A stretch of DNA of 64,000 nucleotides from Lacticaseibacillus casei DSM 20011 = JCM 1134 = ATCC 393. Its GTDB lineage: Bacteria > Bacillota > Bacilli > Lactobacillales > Lactobacillaceae. Shown piece by piece: positions 8,326 through 17,597 of the stretch; positions within the stretch are counted from its first letter, which is position 1; each line of letters begins with the position of its first letter. Where the stretch lies: NCBI RefSeq assembly GCF_000829055.1, contig NZ_AP012544.1:1364001-1428000 (forward strand), given 5' to 3'. The notes under the pieces were generated by a model. That model was not told where the DNA came from, did not search any database, and was given only the letters and a program-made list of their open reading frames with translations. A program made the translations under genes and the position numbers.

Positions 8326-10497
8326 ATGTCATTAAAAACAATCAGTCCGGACGAGGTTACTTATTACGCCCTTAACAACGAGATCAATATTCCCGTTAAC
8401 GACCAAATTCCGCTCAATAAGGACAAGGAAGCATTACAGGCCTTTTTGACCGAAAATGTGGCGCCAAATACGATGAAGTTTTCGTCGCTACAAGAGCGCT
8501 TGAAGTATTTGGTTGACCATCACTATTATGAAGCCGACTTTTTAAAAAAGTATCAGCCGGCCTTCCTGGAAAAGCTGGATCAATTTCTGACGGCCCAGCA
8601 TTTTCAGTTTAAGTCCTTTATGGCGGCCTATAAGTACTACGCCCAGTATGCGTTAAAGACCGACGATGGCACTCAATATCTTGAAGACTACAAAGATCGG
8701 GTGTTTGCCAACGCCCTCTTCTTTGCGGATGGTAATGAGCAGCTAGCGGTTGACTTAGCGGATGAAATGATTCATCAGCGGTATCAACCGGCTACCCCAT
8801 CGTTCCTGAACGCTGGTCGGCAACGCCGTGGTGAATTGGTTTCCTGTTTTCTACTGCAAATTACCGATGATATGAATTCGATTGGCCGCGCGATTAACTC
8901 TGCCCTTGAGTTGTCACGAATTGGCGGCGGGGTTGGCCTGACGCTGTCGAATCTGCGTGAAGCCGGAGCGCCAATCAAGGGTATTGACGGTGCTGCAAGT
9001 GGCGTATTGCCGGTCATGAAGTTGTTGGAAGATTCTTTTTCCTACAGCAATCAACTGGGCCAACGTCAAGGTGCCGGTGTGGTTTATTTGAATGTCTTCC
9101 ATCCTGATATCATCAGTTTCCTGGGTGCCAAGAAGGAAAATGCGGATGAAAAGTATCGAGTGAAGACCCTTAGCCTCGGCGTGATTGTCCCTGATAAGTA
9201 TTACGAGCTTATTAAGGACAACGCCGATATGTATCTGTTCTCCCCTTATTCGGTTGAACGGGCTTATGGCAAGCCATTTTCGTATGTGGACATTACCAAG
9301 GAATACGATAATATGGTGGCCAATCCGGACATTAAGAAATACAAGATCAAGGCCCGCGATCTGGAAAATGAAATTTCCAAATTGCAGCAGGAATCTGGCT
9401 ATCCTTATATCATCAACATCGACACTGCCAACAATGCGAGTCCGATTGATGGCAAAATCATCATGAGTAACCTGTGCTCGGAAATCATGCAGGTGCAGGT
9501 ACCGTCCAAGCTCAACAACAAACAGAAATATGAAGTCTTAGGGACAGATGTTTCCTGCAACCTAGGCAGCACGAATATTCCTAATTTGATGCATAGTCGC
9601 GATTTTGGTCACAGCGTTGAAGCCATGGTTCGGGCATTGACCTATGTCACCGATCACAGCAATATCGACGTTGTGCCATCTGTTCAGCACGGTAATCACA
9701 TGGCGCACAGCATCGGCCTTGGTGCGATGGGCTTGCACACGTACTTTGCTAAGAACCATATGTATTATGGTTCACCGGAAAGTCTTGATTTCACCAACAT
9801 CTATTTCTTGTTGCTGAATTATTACACGTTGAAGGCATCCAACAAGATTGCTAAAGAACGTGGCGAGTCCTTCCATAATTTTGAAAACAGCAAATACGCT
9901 GATGGCAGTTATTTTGACAAGTATATCCAACAATCATGGGCACCTAAGTACGACAAGGTGCGTGACTTGTTTAAGGATGTTCACATTCCGACCCAGGCGG
10001 ACTGGGAAGCACTCAAAGAGAGTGTGATGAAGGACGGCTTGTATCATCAAAACCGGATGGCTGTGGCCCCTAATGGCTCGATCAGCTATATTAACGATAC
10101 CAGTGCCTCCTTGCAGCCAATTGTTAACCGGATCGAGGATCGCCAGGAAAAGAAGATCGGCACCATTTACTACCCGGCGCCTGGTTTGTCGAATGACACC
10201 ATGCCTTACTATCAAAGTGCCTACGACATCGACATGCGTAAAGTCATTGATGTTTATGCCGCTGCCCAACAGCACGTTGACCAAGGGATGGCGATGACCT
10301 TGTTCATGCGCAGTACCATTCCTGCTGGCCTCTACCCATGGAAAGACGGCCGAACCGACAAGATGACGACACGTGATTTGAACATTTTGCGGAACTACGC
10401 ACATCACAAAGGCCTCAAGTCGATTTACTACATCCGGACTTACACCGATGACCAGGAAGAAATCGGCAGCAATGCTTGTGAAAGTTGCTCAATTTGA
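8326..10497 (+). CDS. nrdE: Class Ib ribonucleoside-diphosphate reductase, alpha subunit
   Basis: Catalytic large subunit that converts ribonucleoside diphosphates to deoxyribonucleotides under aerobic conditions. The 723-residue size and lack of an N-terminal ATP cone fit NrdE. Visible motifs include the disulfide-forming Cys in ELVSCFLL near residue 176, the thiyl-radical region NLCSEIMQ near residue 384, the second redox Cys in DVSCNLGSTN near residue 409, and the C-terminal shuttle NACESCSI. The start at 8326 has an AGGGA site; a GTG 18 nt upstream is less well placed. It lies between nrdH and nrdF. Confidence 0.96.
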   Translation: MSLKTISPDEVTYYALNNEINIPVNDQIPLNKDKEALQAFLTENVAPNTMKFSSLQERLKYLVDHHYYEADFLKKYQPAFLEKLDQFLTAQHFQFKSFMAAYKYYAQYALKTDDGTQYLEDYKDRVFANALFFADGNEQLAVDLADEMIHQRYQPATPSFLNAGRQRRGELVSCFLLQITDDMNSIGRAINSALELSRIGGGVGLTLSNLREAGAPIKGIDGAASGVLPVMKLLEDSFSYSNQLGQRQGAGVVYLNVFHPDIISFLGAKKENADEKYRVKTLSLGVIVPDKYYELIKDNADMYLFSPYSVERAYGKPFSYVDITKEYDNMVANPDIKKYKIKARDLENEISKLQQESGYPYIINIDTANNASPIDGKIIMSNLCSEIMQVQVPSKLNNKQKYEVLGTDVSCNLGSTNIPNLMHSRDFGHSVEAMVRALTYVTDHSNIDVVPSVQHGNHMAHSIGLGAMGLHTYFAKNHMYYGSPESLDFTNIYFLLLNYYTLKASNKIAKERGESFHNFENSKYADGSYFDKYIQQSWAPKYDKVRDLFKDVHIPTQADWEALKESVMKDGLYHQNRMAVAPNGSISYINDTSASLQPIVNRIEDRQEKKIGTIYYPAPGLSNDTMPYYQSAYDIDMRKVIDVYAAAQQHVDQGMAMTLFMRSTIPAGLYPWKDGRTDKMTTRDLNILRNYAHHKGLKSIYYIRTYTDDQEEIGSNACESCSI

Positions 10498-10550
10498 TTA
10501 TCTTTTAACAGGGGGATCTCCCCTGTTTTTACATACAAGGAGCGAAGAAT

Positions 10551-11531
10551 ATGGCAAAACAATATATTGCGATTAACTGGAATGCGATTGAAGATGAGGT
10601 CGATAAGGCGACTTGGGAAAAGTTGACGGAACAATTTTGGCTGGACACCCGGATCCCTTTGTCCAATGATTTAGACGATTGGCGCTCACTGAGTCCTGAT
10701 GAACAGTGGGTTGTCGGGCATGTTTTTGGCGGGCTGACGCTGCTGGATACCTTGCAAAGTCAGGATGGCATGGCAAGTTTGCGGCAGAATATCCGGACGC
10801 AGCAGGAAACAGCGGTCTTGAACAACATTCAGTTCATGGAAAGTGTTCACGCCAAGAGTTACTCGTCAATTTTCTCAACGCTGAACACCCCTGCTGAAAT
10901 TGATGAAATCTTCGACTGGACGAATCATAATGAACATCTTCAGTACAAAGCCAACAAAATCAACGATATTTACCACAATGGTTCGGCGTTGCAAAAGAAA
11001 ATTGCCAGTGTCTTTTTGGAAACCTTCCTGTTTTATTCAGGCTTCTTTACCCCGTTGTATTATTTAGGCAACAACAAGCTGACCAATGTGGCGGAGATCA
11101 TCAAGCTGATCATTCGGGACGAAAGTGTCCATGGCACGTACATCGGCTACAAGTTCCAATTAGGCTTCAATGAGTTGCCAGAAGCCGAGCAGCAAAAGTT
11201 GCAGGATTGGATGTACGATTTACTTTACGATTTGTACGAAAATGAAGAAAAGTATACGAATGATTTGTATGCTAAAACAAAGTGGACGGACGAGGTTTTG
11301 ACATTCCTGCGTTACAACGCCAACAAAGCGCTCATGAATCTGGGCCAGGAAACCGCCTTTCCAGATACCGCTGACGATGTGAACCCGATTGTTATGAACG
11401 GTATTTCGACGTCAACAGCCAACCACGACTTCTTCTCCCAAGTCGGTAATGGTTATCGACTGGGACAGGTTGAAGCCATGCAGGATGACGACTATACATT
11501 TTCAACCGAAGATGAAGGCCACGATAAGTAA
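10551..11531 (+). CDS. nrdF: Class Ib ribonucleoside-diphosphate reductase, beta subunit
   Basis: Small subunit carrying the dimanganese/diiron-tyrosyl radical cofactor needed by NrdE. The product has 326 residues. Metal-ligand segments are visible: Asp in LLDTLQ near residue 66, the first helix E/H pair in FMESVHAKSYSSIF near residue 100, and the second in IRDESVHGTYIGYKF near residue 191. The ATG has AAGGAG upstream, 53 bp after nrdE. I see no nrdI in this operon, so the flavodoxin needed for manganese activation must lie elsewhere. Confidence 0.95.
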   Translation: MAKQYIAINWNAIEDEVDKATWEKLTEQFWLDTRIPLSNDLDDWRSLSPDEQWVVGHVFGGLTLLDTLQSQDGMASLRQNIRTQQETAVLNNIQFMESVHAKSYSSIFSTLNTPAEIDEIFDWTNHNEHLQYKANKINDIYHNGSALQKKIASVFLETFLFYSGFFTPLYYLGNNKLTNVAEIIKLIIRDESVHGTYIGYKFQLGFNELPEAEQQKLQDWMYDLLYDLYENEEKYTNDLYAKTKWTDEVLTFLRYNANKALMNLGQETAFPDTADDVNPIVMNGISTSTANHDFFSQVGNGYRLGQVEAMQDDDYTFSTEDEGHDK

Positions 11532-11561
11532 GGCTTTCGGAAATGAATGTGTTGAGGAATT

Positions 11562-11619
11562 AAAAAACCGGCTCCAGATGCGTCGCAGGTTATGCGATTC
11601 GTATCTGGAGCCGGTTTTT
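11562..11619. terminator. Strong bidirectional terminator between nrdF and lysR-type gene
   Basis: A nearly perfect stem: AAAAACCGGCTCCAGAT-CG pairs with CG-ATCTGGAGCCGGTTTTT, with A and T runs at the two ends. It separates two convergent genes. Confidence 0.95.
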
Positions 11620-11696
11620 GATATTCACTTTTCAAGTCAGAATGGCGAGAATAGCCCATTTTGGATGATCGTACGACAGCCGCTTTTCCTTTTGGT

Positions 11697-12587
11697 CTAA
11701 CTTTCTGCTTTTTGCTGATTGATCGTTTCATGAACGAGGCTTAAGAAGCGTTGGGCGATGCGTGAAAGCTCACGATCCCTTTTCCACACTAACGCAATCG
11801 GATCGGCTAATGCCGGAGCTAAAGGACGGAAGGTTAAGGAAGTGTTCGATGTTTGCGTCGCCAGATATTCGAGACATAGCGCGCGCCCTAATCCGACTGC
11901 GGTCATGCCTAAAGCATCAGCGGTCAAATCGTAAGTGCCAACAATGTAAGCTGGATCGAGTCCCTGTCCTAGCCAGTGTTCAAAGGCATTGCGAGTATGC
12001 GTGGCCCGCGGCAGAATCAGCTCGCTATCGTTGAGATCGTTTGGCGTGATCAGAAGGTTATCGGTTAAGGGATCATCTGTGGTCATCAAAACGCCCCAGG
12101 CATCGCGAATCGGGAGCGGCAGACTTTCGTACTGGGTCTGTTCCTTACCTGGGCGCAAAATAAAATCGTACATACCGGCTTCAAGATTAGCAATCAGACT
12201 TTCATCGGAACCATAAGTTACATGGACATGTAGACTGGGGTACTGCAGCCGGAGTGATTGGGCAACCTGCAACATCAGGCGCTTGCCACTGGTTTCGCTG
12301 GCACCAATGTAAAGATCACCACCCAGTGTATGTTTGCCTTGCAAATTATTTTTGGTGCGTTCGGCGATGGCGGTTAACTCGCGGGCCCGGTTCAATAAGT
12401 AGGTGCCATCTTCCGTCAAGGTGACTCGTCGATTCCCCCTGATCAGTAACTTAACACCCAGTTCTTTTTCTAGATCTTTTAATTGCCGCGATAACCCCGG
12501 CTGGGAGATACCTAATGTTCTGGCAGCAGCCGTAATACTGCCATGGTCGGCAATTTCAATAAAGTTACGCAACGTCTGCAGTTCCAT
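11697..12587 (-). CDS. LysR family transcriptional regulator
   Basis: Regulator of 296 residues. The N-terminal winged helix-turn-helix (residues 1-60) has the family pattern MELQTLRNFIEIADHGSITAAARTL, then GISQPGLSRQLKDLEKELG. A substrate-binding domain of the periplasmic-binding-protein type follows (about 90-290). No ligand can be inferred. It is a single gene flanked by convergent nrdF and, upstream, the end of pepO; targets are not obvious from context because no divergent gene sits next to it. Confidence 0.92.
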   Translation of the reverse strand: MELQTLRNFIEIADHGSITAAARTLGISQPGLSRQLKDLEKELGVKLLIRGNRRVTLTEDGTYLLNRARELTAIAERTKNNLQGKHTLGGDLYIGASETSGKRLMLQVAQSLRLQYPSLHVHVTYGSDESLIANLEAGMYDFILRPGKEQTQYESLPLPIRDAWGVLMTTDDPLTDNLLITPNDLNDSELILPRATHTRNAFEHWLGQGLDPAYIVGTYDLTADALGMTAVGLGRALCLEYLATQTSNTSLTFRPLAPALADPIALVWKRDRELSRIAQRFLSLVHETINQQKAES

Positions 12588-12787
12588 AAGCTCCCCTACT
12601 TCCTATCAGTTCCGATTATCGCAGATGCTTTCCTATAACTATTATAACCTATCAAGACCACTTTGTATTCCCTTTCACACGCCTTTGCTCAACTGTGGCT
12701 TAAATCCGCTGCTCGGAAGATGATGCTTCAATGCATTCACTTCTGGTTATCAGCATTGCGTGGTGCTTTGTTTAGCGCCATTCTTCT

Positions 12788-12818
12788 AAAAAAGCATCGA
12801 CTCAATGAGTCGATGCTA
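12788..12818 (-). terminator. Terminator of pepO
   Basis: On the minus strand AGCATCGACTCA-TTGAGTCGATGCT is followed by TTTTT; it lies 7 bp beyond the pepO stop. Confidence 0.9.
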
Positions 12819-12824
12819 ATGGGG

Positions 12825-14729
12825 CTACCAAATTTGAACACGTTTTTCCGGCGGTAGATACATGCCGTCGCCTGGTTGAACGTCAAACGTCGTGTACCAG
12901 TCATCCAGATTACGCGGCTGGATGTTGGCACGCAACTCATGCGGGGCGTGGACATCAACGGCCAGCAACATCTTTGCCCGTTCTAGGCGGGACTTGGAGC
13001 GCCAGATACGCGCCCAGTTAATGAAAAATGCACGCAGATCGGCATCCGGCTCGCGTTTGGCAGTATCCAAAGCTGCAGCCAAACCACCGGCGTCGGCGAT
13101 ATTTTCCGACACAACGAGTTTACCGTTAACTTTGCCTGCTTCGGTTTCGAGACCGTCAAATTCGTCAATCATGGCTTTGGTTAGCTCATTAAAGTGCGCA
13201 TAGTCTGCTTTTTGCCACCAGTTGACCATATTACCGAATTCGTCAAACTGTGCCCCGTTATTATCGAACCCATGCGAAATTTCGTGAGCGATAACGGCAC
13301 CGATGCCACCAAGGTTTTCTGAGGCAGTTTGCTTCAATGAATAAAATGGCGCCTGCAGAATCGCTGCTGGGAAGGTGATGTCATTTTTTGACGGGTCGTA
13401 ACTGGCATTGACCAAATGGCCCGGCATGTTCCAGATACTGCGATCAACCGGCTTGCCCAGCTTATCGTAATTGTATTGTTGCTGAATAATTTGCATGGCT
13501 TTCAAATTCTCAAGTAATGACTTTTCTGGATCAACGTGGAGCAAATCGTAAATCGCTTCAGGTTTGTCCGGATAGCCCATTTTGAGTACCATCTTATCAA
13601 GTTTGAGGATAGCTTTATCTTTGGTTGGTTGTGAGAGCCAGTCAGAATTGGCTAGGCGTTGTTTGTAAGTGGCAATCATTTTTTCCACCAACTGGGTTAC
13701 ATCGGCTTTCGCCTTTTCGCCAAAATAAGTGCGGCCATAGTAAATACCGATTGGCTCACTGAAATAGGCATTGGCTACCCGATAAGCATGCTTAACCTGA
13801 TCCGGTGATTTCGGTGCCCCGGATAATGCGCGATTATAGGTGCCGCCTAATTGCCGCAGTGGTTCACTCAAGAAGCCTGCAACACTATCGAGGCTTAATA
13901 CATAAAGCCAGTCGCGGTAGTTCGCAAAATTGGCTTCATTGAATAACTGACCGAATTCATCCAAAAAGCGCGGATCGGCGACGACAATGGTATCCGGAAC
14001 CGTTTTGAAAATTGCCTTCAAGAAGTTTTCAAAATCAAATGGTTTGAGCTTTTCAACGACAGTGGTTGTCGGCATTGGATTGTAAGCTTTTGGATAATCC
14101 GCCCACTCTTCGGAACTTTTGACGTGTTTAGCAATTTCGGCATCAAAAGCAAGCGCGCCAGCCAAGGTTGCCTTTTGCGCCGCTTCATCAAGATCGGTGT
14201 ATGCCAGTAGCTTGCTCATCATGTCCTTGAAGATCGCAAGTAGTTGGGCGCCGTTTTGATTGTCTTTGGCGTAATAGGAAGTATCCGGCAAAATGGTCTT
14301 GGGTCCCATGAGATTAATCACATTTTTGCTGGTGTCCTTCATGTCGGCATCGACGAAGAGGTTGAACGGCGGATCAATGAGCTGTTGCTGCAGTAACTCG
14401 GCAGCACGTTGATTGTAGTCAGCCAAATCTTTGATGGCGGCAACTTGGTGCAACGTTGGTAAAGCCGGTGCAAAGCCGGCAGCGTCACGTGTCTTAAAAT
14501 CCTTGGCTTGCTGATAAAGCGTGACTGCCTGCGCAAAATATTTGTCCGGTGCTTCTTTTGAACCATCGGCAACAGCTGCAAAGTCAGCCATCATTTTTTC
14601 TTCTACTTCGTCGGCTAAATCCTGGAAGCCGCCGGTACTGCTTTTGTCATCAGGAATGACTGCTTGATCCATCCAGGCCCCATTTACTGCTCGGTATAGA
14701 TCATCTTGGTAGCGCACTTTACTCGTCAT
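12825..14729 (-). CDS. pepO: M13 family metallopeptidase (endopeptidase O)
   Basis: Zinc endopeptidase of the neprilysin family that cleaves medium-size oligopeptides such as casein fragments in lactic acid bacteria. It has 634 residues and no signal peptide, so it is cytoplasmic. The zinc motif HEISHGFDNNGAQFD is near residue 475 (HExxH), the third ligand is in ENIADAGG near residue 535 (ExxxD), and the substrate-binding NASYDPSKNDITFPA segment precedes them. The C-terminus ends in RVQIW; the family usually ends in a conserved W. The gene is monocistronic with its own terminator. Confidence 0.95.
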   Translation of the reverse strand: MTSKVRYQDDLYRAVNGAWMDQAVIPDDKSSTGGFQDLADEVEEKMMADFAAVADGSKEAPDKYFAQAVTLYQQAKDFKTRDAAGFAPALPTLHQVAAIKDLADYNQRAAELLQQQLIDPPFNLFVDADMKDTSKNVINLMGPKTILPDTSYYAKDNQNGAQLLAIFKDMMSKLLAYTDLDEAAQKATLAGALAFDAEIAKHVKSSEEWADYPKAYNPMPTTTVVEKLKPFDFENFLKAIFKTVPDTIVVADPRFLDEFGQLFNEANFANYRDWLYVLSLDSVAGFLSEPLRQLGGTYNRALSGAPKSPDQVKHAYRVANAYFSEPIGIYYGRTYFGEKAKADVTQLVEKMIATYKQRLANSDWLSQPTKDKAILKLDKMVLKMGYPDKPEAIYDLLHVDPEKSLLENLKAMQIIQQQYNYDKLGKPVDRSIWNMPGHLVNASYDPSKNDITFPAAILQAPFYSLKQTASENLGGIGAVIAHEISHGFDNNGAQFDEFGNMVNWWQKADYAHFNELTKAMIDEFDGLETEAGKVNGKLVVSENIADAGGLAAALDTAKREPDADLRAFFINWARIWRSKSRLERAKMLLAVDVHAPHELRANIQPRNLDDWYTTFDVQPGDGMYLPPEKRVQIW

Positions 14730-15035
14730 TCAAAAGCTCCTTTCATAATAAAACGATATATGACAATCTTAACGCATTTCTCATTTAGTTGCACGAGGAA
14801 TCAGCTGAACGGCCGGCGTTGTCAACAAAAAGCGGAAACGGATGATCAATAAAAAGTGTTCAACTCACCAGTATATAAAAATATTTTATGGAATCGATAC
14901 CATTCGAACTAATGAATTGTTTACAATCGAAATCGCTTTCTTTTTAATGATTAACTCGTTAAAATAGAGCATGTACCAAAATGACACTTAACAATCTTCG
15001 TTGAGTGTCACGAGATCGGATGTTGAACCGGCCTT

Positions 15036-15064
15036 CGGTTTCTAACCGGGCTGATTCACGCTTT
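15036..15064. repeat. Right-end fragment of the palindromic intergenic repeat
   Basis: CGGTTTCTAACCGGGCTG followed by ATTCACGCT matches the right end of the full copy at 19124-19240 (CGGTTTCTAAGCGGGCTG, GCTCGCGCT). It directly precedes a full copy. The remaining sequence between pepO and this fragment (14730-15035) shows nothing I can identify beyond a possible weak promoter for lplA. Confidence 0.6.
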
Positions 15065-15069
15065 ACCAT

Positions 15070-15188
15070 AACGCGTTCACCGGCGCAGGAGTCTGCGTGT
15101 AAGGGTCTTGGTCGCAATGGCCAAAGAGCGGGCCATCACGCCCAAGGCCACTTACACTCCGACTCCTAACCGCGCCGTTCACGCTCAC
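15070..15188 (+). repeat. Palindromic intergenic repeat, full copy in the lplA leader
   Basis: 119 bp whose two halves are imperfect inverted copies of each other. The left arm runs AACGCG, CCGGCGC, AGGAGTC, GTGTAAG, CTTGG, ATGGCC; the right arm carries the complementary blocks GGCCATCACG, CCAAGG, CTTACAC, GACTCCT, GCGC and GCGTGA. As RNA it would form a hairpin of about 55 bp. Its right end touches the AAGGAGG ribosome-binding site of lplA, so it lies in that gene's 5' leader. Confidence 0.85.
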
Positions 15189-15205
15189 AAGGAGGAAACC
15201 CATAG

Positions 15206-16219
15206 ATGTACTATGTCATTATGAAGTCCCACGATATTCGCGAGAATTTGGCGACAGAGCAGTACTTGATGAACGCCAAACAGTTCGATGAGCCATTGCT
15301 GCTTTTTTATTATGAAAAGCCGAGTGTGATTGTCGGGCGCAACCAGAATACACTGGAAGAATTGAATCAGAAGTATGTTGAGGAACACAATATTGTTGTC
15401 ACGCGGCGGCTATCAGGCGGCGGTGCGGTTTACCATGATTTGGGCAACCTGTGCTTCTCGTTCGTGGTCGATAGTGATTCTGAAGAATTCGGCGACTTCA
15501 AGTCCTTCACTCAGCCGATTGTGGATGCGATTCACACGTTGGGTGCCACGAGCGCCGAGGTTTCCGGCCGCAACGATATGCTGGTTGACGGCAAGAAGTT
15601 CTCTGGCAGTGCGATGTACACCCGCAACGGCAAGACGTTCTCTCATGGTACTTTAATGCTGGATGTGGACATGAGTGTCATTCCAAAGGTCCTCAACGTA
15701 CCGGAAGACAAGATTAAGAGTAAAGGTATTAAGTCCGTTAAGAGTCGGGTCACCAACCTGCGCCCTTACTTGGACAAAAAGTATCAGGATATGACGCTTC
15801 CGGAATTTCGGGATATCTTGTTAACGCGTTTGTTCGGTGTGGATGATGTTGCTGAGATTAAAGACAAGGAATATCACGTTACTGACACTGACCGAGTCGA
15901 AATCAAGAAGATTTATGACGACGTTTACAACAACTGGGACTGGGTTTATGGCCACAGTCCGGAATTCACTACCAAGAAGCGTAAGCATTTCGATTACGGT
16001 ACAATCGATGCCCGTTTTGATATTAAAGACGGCAAAATCGCAAACGTTAAATTCTACGGTGACTTCTTTGGACCACAAGATGTTGCTGACGTCGCCGCTG
16101 CGTTGAAAGACAAGCCGTATACGTCTCAGGCAGTTAAGGAGACGCTGGATGGCATTAACACCAATGATTACTTCACCAATATTCCTAAAGATGACGTGAT
16201 CAACTTGCTGGTACCTTAA
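15206..16219 (+). CDS. lplA: Lipoate--protein ligase
   Basis: Attaches lipoate (via lipoyl-AMP) to E2 subunits of 2-oxoacid dehydrogenases and to GcvH. The product is 337 residues: an N-terminal catalytic domain of the biotin/lipoate ligase fold and a C-terminal accessory domain (about 250-337). Diagnostic motifs are RRLSGGGAVYHDLGNLCFSF near residue 70, the GRNDMLVDGKKFSGSA block near residue 120 with the catalytic Lys, and HGTLML near residue 148. AAGGAGG precedes the ATG. The gene is monocistronic, downstream of the palindromic repeat. Confidence 0.95.
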   Translation: MYYVIMKSHDIRENLATEQYLMNAKQFDEPLLLFYYEKPSVIVGRNQNTLEELNQKYVEEHNIVVTRRLSGGGAVYHDLGNLCFSFVVDSDSEEFGDFKSFTQPIVDAIHTLGATSAEVSGRNDMLVDGKKFSGSAMYTRNGKTFSHGTLMLDVDMSVIPKVLNVPEDKIKSKGIKSVKSRVTNLRPYLDKKYQDMTLPEFRDILLTRLFGVDDVAEIKDKEYHVTDTDRVEIKKIYDDVYNNWDWVYGHSPEFTTKKRKHFDYGTIDARFDIKDGKIANVKFYGDFFGPQDVADVAAALKDKPYTSQAVKETLDGINTNDYFTNIPKDDVINLLVP

Positions 16220-16243
16220 GCATTAATCAGTTCAATATTTCCA

Positions 16244-16277
16244 AAAAGGGGCAGCCATTTTACCGGCTGCCCCTTTA
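16244..16277. terminator. Terminator after lplA
   Basis: AAAGGGGCAGCC and GGCTGCCCCTTTA pair around ATTTTACC; it can serve both lplA and the convergent small gene. Confidence 0.9.
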
Positions 16278-16297
16278 TCTACGCCTTCTTAGAAGCG

Positions 16298-16525
16298 TTA
16301 ATTATATTTAATTTGGCTAATGGCGTACGCCTGAATTCGTTTAGCTCCTCGCCCAGTTGCTACCGTAATGACGCCGCGTTCGTTGTACGGCTTAACTTTT
16401 GCCGCCTTAATGTCGACGACACGGCCTTTTAGGCAGCGGCGATCGATCGTATCGATCGCAACCTCGTGCTGTGAGTGTAAAGCATCTTGAAGCAAGTTGG
16501 TAATTTCTTCCGGGCGTTGTGCCAT
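16298..16525 (-). CDS. Small basic hypothetical protein
   Basis: Seventy-five residues, family not recognised. An N-terminal helix (about 4-18) is followed by alternating short strands, suggesting a small beta-barrel (residues 20-75), with one cysteine near residue 30. The strong AAGGAGG site 7 nt before the ATG argues that it is a real gene. It stands alone between a terminator and an unrelated dehydrogenase. No function can be assigned. Confidence 0.65.
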   Translation of the reverse strand: MAQRPEEITNLLQDALHSQHEVAIDTIDRRCLKGRVVDIKAAKVKPYNERGVITVATGRGAKRIQAYAISQIKYN

Positions 16526-16658
16526 AAGAATTCCTCCTTCATCTTCATGCCGTCTGAAATGCTGGCGGCAACTGTTTCAACGCGTATTGTCGGTTTGCCG
16601 GGCAATACAGTAACTGAAAACGTTTACGAGTTCAGTATAACGGTTGCCGGACTAAATT

Positions 16659-17594
16659 TCAGTAACCTCGGCTCAGATCGACTTGGTGACTCGCTAACTG
16701 ACCGCGTGATACCAAGGCTTGGAGGTTTTCATTAAAAATTTTAAAAACTTGGTCGCGCAAATGAGGAACCGTGCCGGAAATGTGCGGCGTCAACAAAACC
16801 TGATCCATGTCCCAAAGCGGCGAGGTTTGTGGCAATGGCTCGGGATCGACCACGTCAAGGACAGCGGCACGCAACTGCTGGGATTGCAGCGCTTGAACGA
16901 GTGCCGCTGTTTCAACGGACGCCCCGCGCCCGATGTTAACGAAAATTGGCTGCCGATCGAGAGCAGCAAAGAATTCTTCGTTGTAAAAATGTCTGGTAGC
17001 AGGCGTGAGCGGCAGTGCGTTAATCACAATGTCAGCCGTTCGAATCACCCGCTTTGTCTCGGCATCGGTTACGACATCCTCAAAGCCAGCTGCAGGCCGA
17101 CCATGGGCACTGACACCAATCGTATGCAATCCTAGCGCATGCAACTTAGAGGCAATCGTCGAGCCAATATGGCCGGTTCCGAAAATAACCACCGTTAACC
17201 CCTTCAGCAGCGTCATCGGTGGCCGTTCCTGACGCAATGACCACATCTGGCGCCCTGCGCGAATCGCCGGTAGTATGCCGCGGCTGATGGTGAACAAAGC
17301 GCCAAGCACATATTCGGCGATCGGTTCCGCATGAATGCCGCTAGTATTGGCTAACAAGACGTGATGCTTGGCAAAATCAGCGAGCGGTAAATAGTCAACA
17401 CCAGCGGACATTGCCTGGACAAACTGCAGATGGTCATAATTAACCGTTGCAGAGGCCGCATGCCAGCCGTAAATGACATCGATTTGCTGGGCGGTCGTTG
17501 CGTCCAGTTGATCTTCTTCGATCACGGTATGTCCAGCTTTTTCCAATACCTGCCGTTGCGCTGGTTCAAGACTGAAGCTATTTAGAATCTTCAC
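16659..17594 (-). CDS. D-isomer specific 2-hydroxyacid dehydrogenase family protein
   Basis: NAD(P)-dependent oxidoreductase of 311 residues, interconverting a 2-oxoacid and a D-2-hydroxyacid. The Rossmann motif VVIFGTGHIGSTIA is near residue 135. The catalytic triad residues appear in order: Arg in NIGRGA near residue 222, Glu in VVDPEPLP near 248, and His in TPHISGT near 269. The start is a GTG with AGAGGG upstream, 3 bp after the ypsC stop, so the two genes are co-transcribed. The substrate is unknown; the sequence is unlike typical D-lactate dehydrogenases in length and early motifs. Confidence 0.88.
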   Translation of the reverse strand: MKILNSFSLEPAQRQVLEKAGHTVIEEDQLDATTAQQIDVIYGWHAASATVNYDHLQFVQAMSAGVDYLPLADFAKHHVLLANTSGIHAEPIAEYVLGALFTISRGILPAIRAGRQMWSLRQERPPMTLLKGLTVVIFGTGHIGSTIASKLHALGLHTIGVSAHGRPAAGFEDVVTDAETKRVIRTADIVINALPLTPATRHFYNEEFFAALDRQPIFVNIGRGASVETAALVQALQSQQLRAAVLDVVDPEPLPQTSPLWDMDQVLLTPHISGTVPHLRDQVFKIFNENLQALVSRGQLASHQVDLSRGY

Positions 17595-17597
17595 GAT

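Noticed and set aside
15036..15188. CRISPR-like array
   Set aside because: The repeats are palindromic, vary in length, are scattered between genes and have no regular spacers or cas genes.
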